A stretch of DNA of 64,000 nt. Origin: Metaphire vulgaris. Taxonomy: Eukaryota; Annelida; Clitellata; Crassiclitellata; Megascolecidae. The notes under the pieces are model-generated. The model was not told the DNA's origin and searched no databases. It worked only from the letters and a program-made list of their open reading frames with translations. The translations under genes were made by a program, and so were the position numbers. The DNA is taken from the NCBI GenBank assembly GCA_018105865.1, contig CM030833.1, positions 13,152,381 through 13,216,380 on the forward strand, given 5' to 3'. Shown here in pieces: positions 48,045 to 59,705 of the stretch (within the stretch, counting starts at the first letter, position 1; every line of letters begins with the position of its first letter).

Positions 48045-48111
<67 letters not shown>
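48045..48111. repeat. (CT)n microsatellite
   Basis: About 33 units, lying about 65 bp before the LINE remnant at 48175. Confidence 0.95.
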
Positions 48112-48114
<3 letters not shown>

Positions 48115-48174
48115 CACACACAAACGAAAAGGCGTTAAAATCAAGCGAAAGGTAATAGGAATGTGTCAACGACG

Positions 48175-48290
48175 GGAACTGTCTTTCTCTTTGGTCATGT
48201 ACAGGGAAAAGCCATGAAGACTCAATGCAAAGAACAATACAGAAGGGCATAGTGCCCGAGAAGAGGAAGCGAGGTCGACCAAACCGCTGA
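48175..48290 (+). pseudogene. LINE reverse-transcriptase C-terminal remnant
   Basis: Frames joined across a shift read LFGHVQGKSHEDSMQ and IQKGIVPEKRKRGRPNR, the GHV ... GKRxRGRP motif of LINE ORF2 tails. It is short and interrupted. Confidence 0.6.
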
Positions 48291-48917
48291 TGGACACTTG
48301 GACAGTCTTCTCCATTTCTTATAATCTATACCTCTTCTTGAAGGTTTCCTCACTCAGGTGCTTTGTGAAACGGGTTGTCTTTTGACTTTTTCTTATTCTC
48401 CTTTGTCAAATCACGCTCGTCAACGGAACCGTTCGTCTCTGTAACCATGTTCTCTGATTGAAGGCCGCTGGAATTTGAACTTTATTTCAAATCCTAAGAG
48501 TTCTTCGACATTGACTCTCACACTTTGCGGCAGTACCCTGCGGTTATGAAAAACAGTTGACTAAACTTGACCAGATGTTGGCAAGACGTTGTCTTCCGGT
48601 AGACAAGTTTCTGGATGTACAATTAACCAAACCGCAGTAGTTGTACTTCTTCAAATTCTTCTTGCCGACGTTCTTTGCAAACAACTTTTAATATCGGTAT
48701 CATAAAAGCAAAACAACGCTGTGCTTTATAAAGATGGTCACGGCTGATCCGAGTTGAATCGGATAGAATATACTTCAGAGCTAGAGTCTGTCCGTTATTC
48801 GTTATGCTTTGTAATGTAATTATTGTCTTTTAAAATCTAGATGCATTAATTAAGACTTCGCTTAGCAAAAGGAAATCGTCAGCACTGAGACGATAATTTG
48901 AATACCTTCTGTGAGGA

Positions 48918-48945
48918 TTAGGGTTAGGGTTAACCCTAACCCTAA
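48918..48945. repeat. Inverted telomere-like repeat (28-bp perfect palindrome)
   Basis: ttagggttagggtt is immediately followed by aaccctaaccctaa, so that TTAGGG units face CCCTAA units around a central GTTAAC. Animal telomeres usually use TTAGGG. Confidence 0.85.
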
Positions 48946-51900
48946 CCAATTTTAGAGAAGAGAATAGGCATATACTGATTGACAACAGCCAGTTCTATCC
49001 TCGTGTCATTTGATCATCTGAAGAATGACCTATTAATTATCGTTGTACAGTATATAAAAGCAGACTCAGATGAGTCAAATGACGGTCGCTTCAGCGAAAC
49101 AATTTGATTTTTTAAAGTTATGAGCGACAACGTTTCGTTTACGGAGAGAAACGCTTAGGACTCGTCGCTTCAAGGTTAGAGATAATAACATTGATAATTA
49201 TAATTGAACATGAAGTATTCTGCTATGACGAGAATATAGGTCGTCATTTGAATTTCGCAAAACACATCACTATTACCTTTCGCTTGGTATTAGATGTAGT
49301 TTACGATTGCCTTTTACTAGCTATCTATTAATAGAAGGAATTTGATCAAATAATTCTTAAACGACTATGTCAACAACTGTCAAATTTTCAGTGACCCCAT
49401 ATACAGTAATTATGTCAAAAACGTGTGAATCCGCCCAAGATCAGTGATGGGTCCCTCTAAAAAGATTAGGTTATTATTTTTGCGATGATGAGACCTTTTT
49501 CACTTTTTTGTTGATCAAAATATGGTGGCGATGACATGTTTTTGCTTGTCAGGTTTTTTCCCGTTGCAATATCCCCAAAAAGTAGTATTCTATGAAATTT
49601 CCTATTTTCAATCAATCAATGAAATAATTTTTGATTATTTGTAAAACCATTAAATTGTTGACGTCAACTTCTCTTGACACCCCATCCCCTGTCAACAACT
49701 GTGAAACTTTTTCGAACCCTCCCCCTATTTGTTGACCTAATTAATGGACAGCCCCTTACCTACCAATGATAAACGAATGAAACGAATTAGCATTAATGCA
49801 CGATTCTTTGGGCGCATTTGTCTGAGGGCCACGAAACACCGCCACTGCCCGTGACACCGGGACGGGCGGAGGCCGCTGTTCACAGAGTTTAAACTCAGTT
49901 CATAGGATGCTGTAGGATTTGCCGTCGTCGTAAGACGTGAATTCATCTCTTTGATGAAATCGAAGAGTTCTCTCGCATGCGTTCTCCTCTCAACGCGCTG
50001 CTGCCATTTCAAGAATTTCCGTCCCTTAAATCCTCGGCCTTTAATGGTCGATCCACGAAGTATTGACTCTACGACATCCGGGAAAAAACGAGTCCTCTCC
50101 CTCCCGTCCAGGCATCGTATCACCCGTCCGCCGCCGCCGCCGCCGGGCGGGCGGGCGGGCGGGCCCTGGACCGGATGCTGCTTCTCTCCCCTGCTGAGCC
50201 ATCGCCAGTGATACACGGCCATTCGACGCGATCTCCAGTAAGTCTTTGCCATCCATCTTCTGTTTGTCTCGGGCCACAGATGAGCTACAGCAGCGGTGCC
50301 AGTGTGTTGTATATGGCTCCGCTTTAATTACGCCGCTCTGATGACGTGCATCATGCGTTGAGTTTATTCGCCAAGAATCAAGATAAAACGGGTGTTTCTA
50401 TTACTGCATTCGTCTATATACTGGAGATGTTCTGAACGCAAGCTCACCGCCATGGCAGACGACTAACCATTGACAACATTAATAGAGATCGATCACAAAG
50501 CCTATCCTGTTTCTTGTCTGTATGCATACGAAATTGCGTGACACCATCTTCTTTCCGGGCCCCAGTAATTTTGCCAACCCGATCCACTCTTTGTTTGGCC
50601 TTGTTTCTAGACCCGGTGCACATTAGACTGCGTCGCGGTAAAGAGCAACGCTTCCGAGAAGAATTACTTCTGGGACGGTAACGGTGTTTATCAAACTCAA
50701 GATCAAGGGTCATACGACGCCACATAATGGATTCGCCGAGACGGCAGACAATGTCAGCCTCGGAGGCTGGATAAATCGTCTTCTCCGTTCATCCATATCG
50801 CACCTAGTGCAATATACCTTCTAGTAACTGCAAGGCAGGGGATATCAGCACCGTACTGATGCTGTCATCGGGGACGACAAGAAGGCGAGCAGCCCGCAAT
50901 GCGCGATGCTAAATATATTGCAATAAAATGCCATTAGACGTAACAATTCGCTCGAACGCCACTTAATGCTATTTCTTCTGAAAAGGCGCAAATGACAGCA
51001 CACACGCCTCGGAACGTTGTATATTGCAGGAGCGGACTTGCCTCGATTGGACACGACTTTCCAGCGATCGCACTAGCGGAACCGTTCAGAACACGTGACA
51101 CTTTCATTCTGCTGATGTTCGCAGAAAATTTCCAAATGCCCCGTTCAAAAATCCACGTTCGTCTCAAATGTTGGTTTTGCAGCTGCAGTTTTGAATATCA
51201 ATATTATTATGCTAAAACGAGTTCCCTTTTTCAAAACATTTTTGGTGATCTCGATTGTACATTGTATAGGCCTACAAAGAGCTGCTGAGTCGCTCGTTAA
51301 TATATCTTGCTCTTCTTCGAATGCCATTTTCCCGGCTGACAATACAATCAGTTACCGACTTCTATAGCTCTACTTGAAATTGCAGCGTCGCATTAGATGA
51401 TGGCACATCAAATCCTGACCGTATGAGAAGTAGGTCAAAATCAGAAAAATCAGAAATAATGAAGTCAGTCTTGTCTCTATTTGTTGGAACTCGGTGATTC
51501 GAAGAGAAGTATTTCCAAGAACATGTCCGTGCTTTTCTCTTTTATGCTTACTGAAATTATTTGACATTAAGGCCGAAAACCTTTATCGCTATTTGCTGGT
51601 TGCGCCCGGATTACGTAAAAAGGTCAGTCGATAGCTAAAGAGACATTTATCCGAGTGGCTGAACGTTGAGTGAGATTGTCCGCTTTACTAAAACAGTGAA
51701 CGGTATTCTGCACGGGGTAGGCGGATGGTAGCGAAACGCTAATTTATGGAGCGCTGCTATGCAATCAGTTCGTAGCTACGAAGATAGTTCGTTGGCGGCG
51801 AATATAGCGAAAGGAGGAGTAAGAGGAGGAGGAGAAGACGAGGAGGAAGAGGAAGAGGCGGAGGAGGAGTCAGTGAATGCTGGGGAGACTGCACTTAACT

Positions 51901-52011
51901 CTCCGGTTTAATTGAAACATCTCAAACAGATTGCCATTTCTCTTCCTTTCCTCCCTCCTCCGCACTTTCCGCTAGACGATGATCGAGAAATTGGCGATTG
52001 CTCTTTACAAA

Positions 52012-52120
52012 TTTGAGTGACCTCGGGTCGATAATTGAATGACCTTAGGTCGATAATTGAATGACCTTGTGTCGATAATTCAATGACCTTGGGCCGATAA
52101 TTCAATGGCCTTGGGTCGAA
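52012..52120 (+). repeat. Minisatellite, about five units of ~23 bp
   Basis: Imperfect direct repeats of the form tgaccttgggtcgataattc between 52012 and 52120, with g/a/c changes between units. Confidence 0.85.
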
Positions 52121-53547
52121 TTTGATCAACAGGTTACCAATCAAGGAATCAAAGCGTGAATTATAAAGAGGAAGTATACAGTATACACGTAGTTTTAGAA
52201 AACTTTTACAAGTTTATGATATATTGTATATATGAGACGTTAAATGGCAGATTGAAAAAAACAGAAAACAAAATGGACATATCAAATTGAATATATCAAC
52301 ACACTGAAATGATACAGCAAAAATATTATGCCCACTGACATTAATGTTTTTGCTGGATCATAAAAGCATGTTAATATTTTAATTTTAGATTTCCTTTTTG
52401 ATTTCAGTTTTTTTCAATCTGTCATTTTCACGGCGCATATATGCAATGTTTGATAAACCTGTGAACGTTTTTAAAATAATAATTTCTGCTGTTTCTCTGA
52501 GATTCTGGATAACACAGCAGCAAATGCATACAAATAAACGAGGTCTGTCAACATCTATGTGGTCGTACCAATTTTGACGTAGGAGTGCGAGAATAAGAAC
52601 GCTCTCTGCAACATTTAAATTTAAGCGTGACTGTCACTGCGTTGGCGGCAATGCCTAAAAGCAGGAAGTAAATTTTGCATCTACAGCTGATGTAGGAATT
52701 TTCAGCTATTAACTTATTATGAGTCTGCACAACGGTTTGGTGTCTGACCCAAAAGGAAGTTTACGGACCAGTTATTCATGCACTATCCGTGTTTCTCTGT
52801 AAAAATACTTTACAGCAATTTTAGTGCGCACTAGTCCGTTTAAAATTAATAATGGAATGCGCTTGTTTGTAAATAAATCTTTCGTTTTGTCACAATACGT
52901 TTTATTATGCGATACAGCACGTAAATATATTAGGGTGAACTTGCTTTAGAACGCCCTAGGTTGGCTTGTGCACTGTGCAGCCTTGCCAGTGGGATCTAGA
53001 GCATTGCCTGTTGTTACTTTATCGACTGTCTGAGGCAGGAACGCAGATTATAGAGAGCGTTTGATCGTATGACGTAACAGTGAAAGCAGGCCGTGAAGGT
53101 GTAACAAATGAATTAAACAACGTTGTTTTTATTCCCAAACAATTTATAAAAAATATTTTAAAATGCCAGATCAAAATTATTTAACCATTCACAGATGTTG
53201 CTCCAAACCTAAAACACGACACTAGTCATGAGAATTTGTACGGCGGTTTGGTCTCTGGGCCTGTCAGATCCATTTCCCTTTTGACTTTTCCCGCGACCCA
53301 CACACACAGTACACTTCAAACAGGTGCTTGAAGTTCGATAAAAGGAGGCAGTGTTTGTTTTACTTATTTATCATGGATCGACAACGATGATGATAACGAC
53401 CAATATGATGAGCGCAGTTAATATGCTTTATGGCACAGTTGTGGTTCTTAGTGGTGATAATGATGGTGAATTCTATAATGATGTGTTGCTGTTATACGAT
53501 GATGCTGTAGTTATTTCCTTTGTATCTGTTTATGCAGCTGTTATTGC

Positions 53548-53550
53548 TGC

Positions 53551-53596
<46 letters not shown>
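53548..53596. repeat. (GAT)n microsatellite
   Basis: About 16 units. Confidence 0.95.
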
Positions 53597-53597
<1 letters not shown>

Positions 53598-54150
53598 TTG
53601 ACGACGATCCGAATAAACACAAAGCAACCAATAGTCACCGATTGCACGAGTAAAACCGACGGACAACTAACTACTACAATGACGACAACGACCACATAGA
53701 CATTCTACTCTTCATTACACTTCTTAAGTGTTAAAAAATGGCGGCGACTGGTGACATCTGCCGGCGATTTCTTTCATCGAATGGCCGACGAGAAAGAATT
53801 CCTTTCAGCAGACGAAACCCCTTCAGTGGCGTCGCAGAAGCGCAGAAGGGAACCTCGTCGCTCCACAAAGCTCCCAGCGCCATTCGTCGTCTCGAGCGGC
53901 GCAAACAATCGACGCAGAGAAACGAAATCGCCCCCAATAGGCGCTATATAAAGTGTTACGTTACACTTTGGCAAAGAGGGAAAACAGCTTTGCCCGAACA
54001 TGGCTAGCATAGCAGACTTAAGCTCTCGGCCTGTCTCTGTTCTTGCATGTCTCTCTCTCGCTGCTTCTCTCACTGTCTCTGTCTGGCTCTGTCTCTCTAT
54101 ATTTATACCTCTCTGTCTCAGTTTCTGTCTCTCTCTGTCCGTTTCTCGCT

Positions 54151-54163
<13 letters not shown>

Positions 54164-54219
<56 letters not shown>
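54164..54219. repeat. (TA)n microsatellite
   Basis: About 28 units, preceded by a degenerate tctctg tract (54020-54150). Confidence 0.95.
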
Positions 54220-54221
<2 letters not shown>

Positions 54222-54503
54222 GGCCAATCTTGCCATTGGCCTTTGAGTCCTTCGGTCCAATAAGTCTCGACGCGCAGATTTTCATCAGACAATTAGGTCG
54301 CCGTATTTCAGAGTCTTCCGGAGACAAAAGGAAGGACGCTTTTTGTTTCAGCGTCTGTCCATGGCCATACAACGCTTCAATTCAATATCGTTTCGAGGAA
54401 CTTTTTCCGTGGCCGACCTCGAAGAACCTGACGAGAGTTAATACACATTAATTTTTGTCTCCGGACAATTTTTTTTCATAAGACCTTCGGAAATGAAGTA
54501 CCG

Positions 54504-54507
<4 letters not shown>

Positions 54508-54554
<47 letters not shown>
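54508..54554. repeat. (TA)n microsatellite
   Basis: About 23 units. accttcgg at 54483 and its inverse ccgaaggt at 54500 flank a short stem just before it. Confidence 0.95.
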
Positions 54555-54557
<3 letters not shown>

Positions 54558-55091
54558 TAATAAAGCCTATCGAGCAGTCACACATTTGTGAGCAACCAAC
54601 CTCGCTCAATCAAGACAGCAGATGTCTTCAGCCACTCTCTTCGATCATGTAGAAATTCTGCATAACACAGAGATAGATTTAGATATACAGTAGAGATAAA
54701 GATAGCGACAGAAATAGAAATAGAGATAGAGAATTTGCTTCTTGCTGTGCAATCGTATATTCAGCGATATCAGTGGGTTACTCAGAGTCACCCATGACCC
54801 ATGTGCACGTGACTCACTGAACCCTTGATTAAATGTGATCCATAACCCACGGGTCTTGGAAATTAATTATTACATTTTAAGTCGCTAAACAACGTCAAAA
54901 CTAATGCTTAGCATCGAAAGAATGTGAAACAAATGCTACTTTACTATAATATAGGCTACAAAAGTAACGTCGTTGTCATGGAGTATAGACGCAAACATTG
55001 CAAATATTTATTTGTCAATGAACACCGGATGGAAAGTTCATCCGCTGCTCGACTGCATCCGTAGTAGTAAAAATTTGATGGGTCGTGGGAT

Positions 55092-55376
55092 CAGAGGCGT
55101 AGCTAGGGAGAGGCATAGCGTATTATTATATGTCCCCGAGGCGCCGAGGTGGGGGGGATCCAAAATCAGGTTAACGGTAGCGAAAAAGGCAAAAAAGTCC
55201 TAAATATACTTGTGACAACCACCTTTTTGTGGGAGTTGAGAAAGGGGGTCGCTTTGCTTCGCAGGTTTTTCTTGGTGTTGAGAAGCGATGACCATTTTTG
55301 TTTACGTGAGCTTAAGGGGAGGCGCAGACAGTATGTTTTGTCCCCGGGCGCCGGACACCCTAGCTACGCGCCTCTG
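55092..55376. mobile_element. hAT-like element, probable
   Basis: Terminal inverted repeat cagaggcgtagctaggg at the left, and at the right ccctagctacgcgcctctg (two extra bases). No duplication is visible. It is flanked on both sides by gacccatg-type repeats (54780-54860 and 55400-55465), and may have landed in another element. Confidence 0.6.
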
Positions 55377-55778
55377 CATATGCATTGGAAAGTCCCATTG
55401 ACCAACGACCCGTGTAACACATCAAGTATTGGTGACACACTTGACCCACGACCCATGACCATTTTCCCGATCTGATCGTAGTTGCCATGGAGACGCATAT
55501 GTATATACTGGACTATTTATATAGCGCCGTAAGGTAAATATCTTCCATCTGTAGAATATATTAAACGAGTCAGTGGTCTAGAAAGAAATGACGAAAAATT
55601 GCGTCTGAATTTCTATTATATAGCGCCATCAGAAGGCGCAATCGATATCAGTCTATGACTATTTACTGTGAATACGAAATGATGTGAACTATGCAATGCA
55701 TGCTGGCTATCCGACGTCCCCATAAGAGAAAATACCTTCTGATAACTTTATTCTGGCTGATCATTCGCCTTTCCCATA

Positions 55779-55877
55779 GCTATTTTAAGAAAGGCTGAGC
55801 GCCTAAGAATAAGCAGCTACTGTTGTGCTGCTTCCAAAGCGCTAAGTAAATCTACGAGAGTTTACTCATTTACTTAC
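55779..55877 (+). repeat. SINE-like tail, copy 4
   Basis: agctattttaagaaaggctg, taagaataagcagctactgt and ttccaaagcgctaagtaaat, ending in ttactcatttactta. Same family as the copies at 13132, 21801 and 36321. Confidence 0.65.
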
Positions 55878-56045
55878 AGAAACTCCTTGTATAATCGTGA
55901 AAATACGCGTTTTAATTATCAACCGTAGTGCTACCACTGCAGTCATCAAAAGAAAAATTCGCGTCCTTGAATTCTAGATTCTGTGTCACATTTTCTCTCT
56001 GACCAGGGTCATTAAATACATTGTATAAGATGCACAGGTAAACTC

Positions 56046-56049
56046 AGAG

Positions 56050-56135
<86 letters not shown>
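56046..56135. repeat. (CA)n-(GA)n microsatellite
   Basis: About 8 ca units, then about 34 ga units. Confidence 0.95.
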
Positions 56136-56137
<2 letters not shown>

Positions 56138-58122
56138 TCTCAATGAAAACGACTGCAATTCACTTGCACACTGTCTTTCGGACGAACGTAGGATTTCCAT
56201 TCTAGCGATTTACGAAGCCAAATCAATGGTTAGTAAAATAGCAACGCGTGCGACAGAAGGTTCAGCAAAGATGTCTGCTGTATTTTGGTATACTGTAAAT
56301 TAATACGTCTGTATGTGGCGATTGCCCAACGAACAGCAGCGGTCAGTGGTTGACGTGACTGTTTGCGCTCAAACCCCTAACGACCTTCAAGCTTAATTAC
56401 GTCAGTCAGAAAATCTGATTGGTTGGCTCGGGTCACGTGATACGACAGCGTCTTCTTGCGCGTTCGAATCACACGTCGGTCGTCAGCTGACGACCAGGAA
56501 ACGCGGCAGAAAGTCAAGAGGCGTTGGGAAAGTTCCCCCTCCACTTCTTCCTCATCGCCGCCTCCTCGTCTTAAAATTTCTCATTCGATATTAAACTCGT
56601 CTCTGCAAACGAGTTGGTTTCGAATCAGTTCCAGAATTTGTGTAATTCTGTGTTTATGTAGCCATCGTGCAGGCACCAACATGAGACCGCGGCTTGCTGT
56701 TGGTTCAGTTTGAAGAAAGTTTGTATCGCTGCCATGGAAACGGAATAGGTGGAGGAGGAGGAGAGGAAGAAGAGAGGGTCACGTGATAAAAAATGTTGGA
56801 AACAACTGACTGCAAAAACAATTAGCGAGAATTATCTTTATTAATTAAAAATGAGATATCTTCAGTGATTCTTTGTAGTTTTTAAATGAAACCCTCGGTT
56901 TTATTTGACGCTTAATTACACTGAAGACTATATTGTAATCCAAAATCCAAATTAGTTTCACTTAGTCCCATTTAGTCTCGTTTAGTTCCACGTTCAGGTT
57001 ACTGTCCGAGAAGAACTAAAATTACCGAAAACCTCACTTATACTGCTTAGAGAAACGGGACATTCCTACGGCTAGTCTACTGTATGTAGGCATGTAGACG
57101 ATACGCACGTGTCCTTCACTCTATAAATGCAATATGCAGAATAAGCAAAGACTGGGTAGAATGTAACATAGAAGCGCTTTCTCTGACAGTTGTCTTATCA
57201 GATTTCCGCTGCAGATTTTAGACAATATTGACAGCGAATTCAGCGTCGTCGCCGTAGCAGTCTAAACAGAAACCAGATGCACCGTCTTTACGTTAGGCAA
57301 ACATATTGACGACCTCTTGTAAGAAACAGCCATCGAAAGACCACGCGTGCACACGCTGTACATCTAACGACCAGGCCGATTGCTAAACAGAGGCTGCTGC
57401 TGCTGCATATACATCGGAAAATAGTTTTTGCACATCTAACCACACTGGAAAGTCTCTCGGAAGCACATGAAATGATGCTCACTGCCTTGTGGACTTTGCG
57501 CGTACATTCAACAGCATTGATCGCTGATTCTCAGTCGCCAATATTCGCCATCCGAAGCCTGAAGGTCCTCGTCACGCTCACAGTCATCTGTACCCCACCG
57601 GCGGGGCTTAATTCGCTCTGTGTTGACTGCACGCCACTGCAACGGACAGAGTCGACCTCCATCCCGAATGTCGACGCTGCAAAGGCAAGAGTTGCCCTCT
57701 GCTAACGATTGCCAATAGCCGTCGGCGAAGATGGTTCCATGCCTGCCGAGAACAAGGCAAACCCAGAAAATGCTGGTAATAACGTGGTTGCGTCGCGAAA
57801 GAACGGAATGCGTACCGGTCTCTAATGAGTTTTCATCAATATATAGGCAATGTGCTACTTTTACCATTGAGCGGCGCCGGTCAGTTGCGAATGGCTTCAG
57901 CCCCTATATACTCGAGCCGTTTTCTGACTACCAGGCAGGCACGAGATTACAGTGGCTGAAAACACAAACGTTACCATCTCTCAAATTAGGCGGGGATTTT
58001 TAGCTTGCCAACTCCAAAAGGAAATGAGGCGGAGTTCAGCGAAATTTAGCAATTTCTGATTTTCTGCCCACAACTGACGCCATGTTGCGTTCTGTAATTT
58101 GCCATCAGCAGCTATAGTCAAA

Positions 58123-58159
<37 letters not shown>

Positions 58160-58781
58160 AGACACTTAAGTGGTAAATGGCGCCGAGGTTTCAATTGGAT
58201 TATCGCGTGCCTTTTACGAGATAGGGCCTATAAGTTCTGCGGCGCACTGAACATTAGATAGAGAGCATCGATTACCGTCTTCACGTATAGACCCCCAATC
58301 CTGGTTAATCTTTGCTACTATTTTCCGGCGAATAGTTTTACAACTGAGCAATATCGAGGACTGTTGTTGCTTTTGCGGCGAGAGAATGATCTCAGTCTAA
58401 CATAACAGCGCATTGCCTTTCCTCCAGTTGGCTTCCGGCATTTCTTACCTACGGATTCTAACGATCGATTCAGTCCTTCAGGCTATGATCTCTATTCTCA
58501 ATCTGTCAATTTCTGAATGACTGTGTTTTCCGACTTTTACCGTCGATTTACCCCCACCCACCACCACTGTCCTCCGGTATATACCGGTACTCCTCTATCA
58601 CTCGGTCGCAAAATTGGCTTAGTTAAAACAGCTTTGACGACGAGGCACTTTTTGCTAATGCTTTCCATCATGATTTTGTTCTATAAAATCTTTATATAAG
58701 TTTTACCCTTTCATGACTAAAGGTTTTTGATGTTTTGAAATTCTAAGGCATTTGGTTCAGTTGGTTAAAAACCTCCGCGTC

Positions 58782-58819
58782 TTCTTCTTCTTCTTCTTCT
58801 TCTTCTTCTTCTTCTTCTT

Positions 58820-58889
<70 letters not shown>
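58782..58889. repeat. (TTC)n-(TAC)n microsatellite
   Basis: About 13 ttc units followed by about 23 tac units. Preceded by ggttcagttggttaaaaacc, which looks A-box-like but has no B box. Confidence 0.95.
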
Positions 58890-59075
58890 ACTACAAGTGA
58901 GGGCTGCGAGGAAATACTTAATTTGTTCAGAATTATGCAAAATCTGTAAATCTGTAGATAATAAACCTGCTCAGATTTCTCTGACATCACAGAAGCCGTT
59001 CCGTCACCTGGCCTAGATTTCCACGGCACGATGAAACGCTTGGTCTAGTTTTCAGCCAATCAGGGCGGCAGACAA

Positions 59076-59076
59076 C

Positions 59077-59171
<95 letters not shown>

Positions 59172-59230
59172 GGTTTAACTTGGTTCAGGAGGGTTTGCCC
59201 TGTGTGAGAACCACTGACAATGACAGCAAC
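59076..59230 (-). mobile_element. L2/CR1-like LINE 3' tail with (ATT)n
   Basis: On the minus strand, gtggttctcacacagggcaa and ccctcctgaaccaagtt match the LINE tails at 15050 and 25870, and the sequence ends in (ATT)n (59076-59171). Only the 3' untranslated end is present. Confidence 0.6.
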
Positions 59231-59582
59231 CTGTCATGCTGCCAGACAGATGACACTGACGTCATCAGCGCAGGCGACTGACAGGTCGGCGGCGCTCATG
59301 ATAAGCCTCGCCACTGACGCTCTGTCGACTTTGGACGCAGATGGATGAGGAATGGGAAGGGAGAAGGAAAGGTAATAGCCCGTTGCACGGACGGCGCATC
59401 GAGCGCCTTTAGCAAGTCCTGTCTTATGAGATCTAAGCAGCATCCGGTAGCAGATGGAAGAGAGGATCATCTTTACAGCCGCTTGGATCTTGTTTCGAAT
59501 TTCCATCACCAAAAAAACTGGTTTATCCAGAAGAGTGGAAGCTAGCTCTTTCAAAGGCATTCACCGCAACTAATGATCACAA

Positions 59583-59583
<1 letters not shown>

Positions 59584-59674
<91 letters not shown>

Positions 59675-59705
59675 ATACTAATAATAATAATAATTTTAAT
59701 AATAA
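59584..59705. repeat. (TAC)n-(AAT)n microsatellite
   Basis: About 30 tac units passing into aat units. Confidence 0.95.

Larger units (their letters stand above)
48300..54760. other. Intergenic
   Basis: Contains the telomere-like palindrome, the minisatellite at 52012 and microsatellites. A 171-codon minus-strand frame at 49737-50252 spans a Gly/Pro-rich ggc repeat and has no recognisable domain. Confidence 0.5.
55880..59075. other. Intergenic
   Basis: Microsatellites only. A 119-codon minus-strand frame at 57508-57867 has no simple repeat but also no recognisable motif. Confidence 0.5.

Noticed and set aside
49737..50252. Minus-strand frame of 171 codons
   Set aside because: It spans a ggc/ggcg repeat, shows no recognisable domain and no supporting neighbouring exon. 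It cannot be excluded as an exon but is not supported.
57508..57867. Minus-strand frame of 119 codons without simple repeats
   Set aside because: No motif on either strand and no splice context that links it to another exon.
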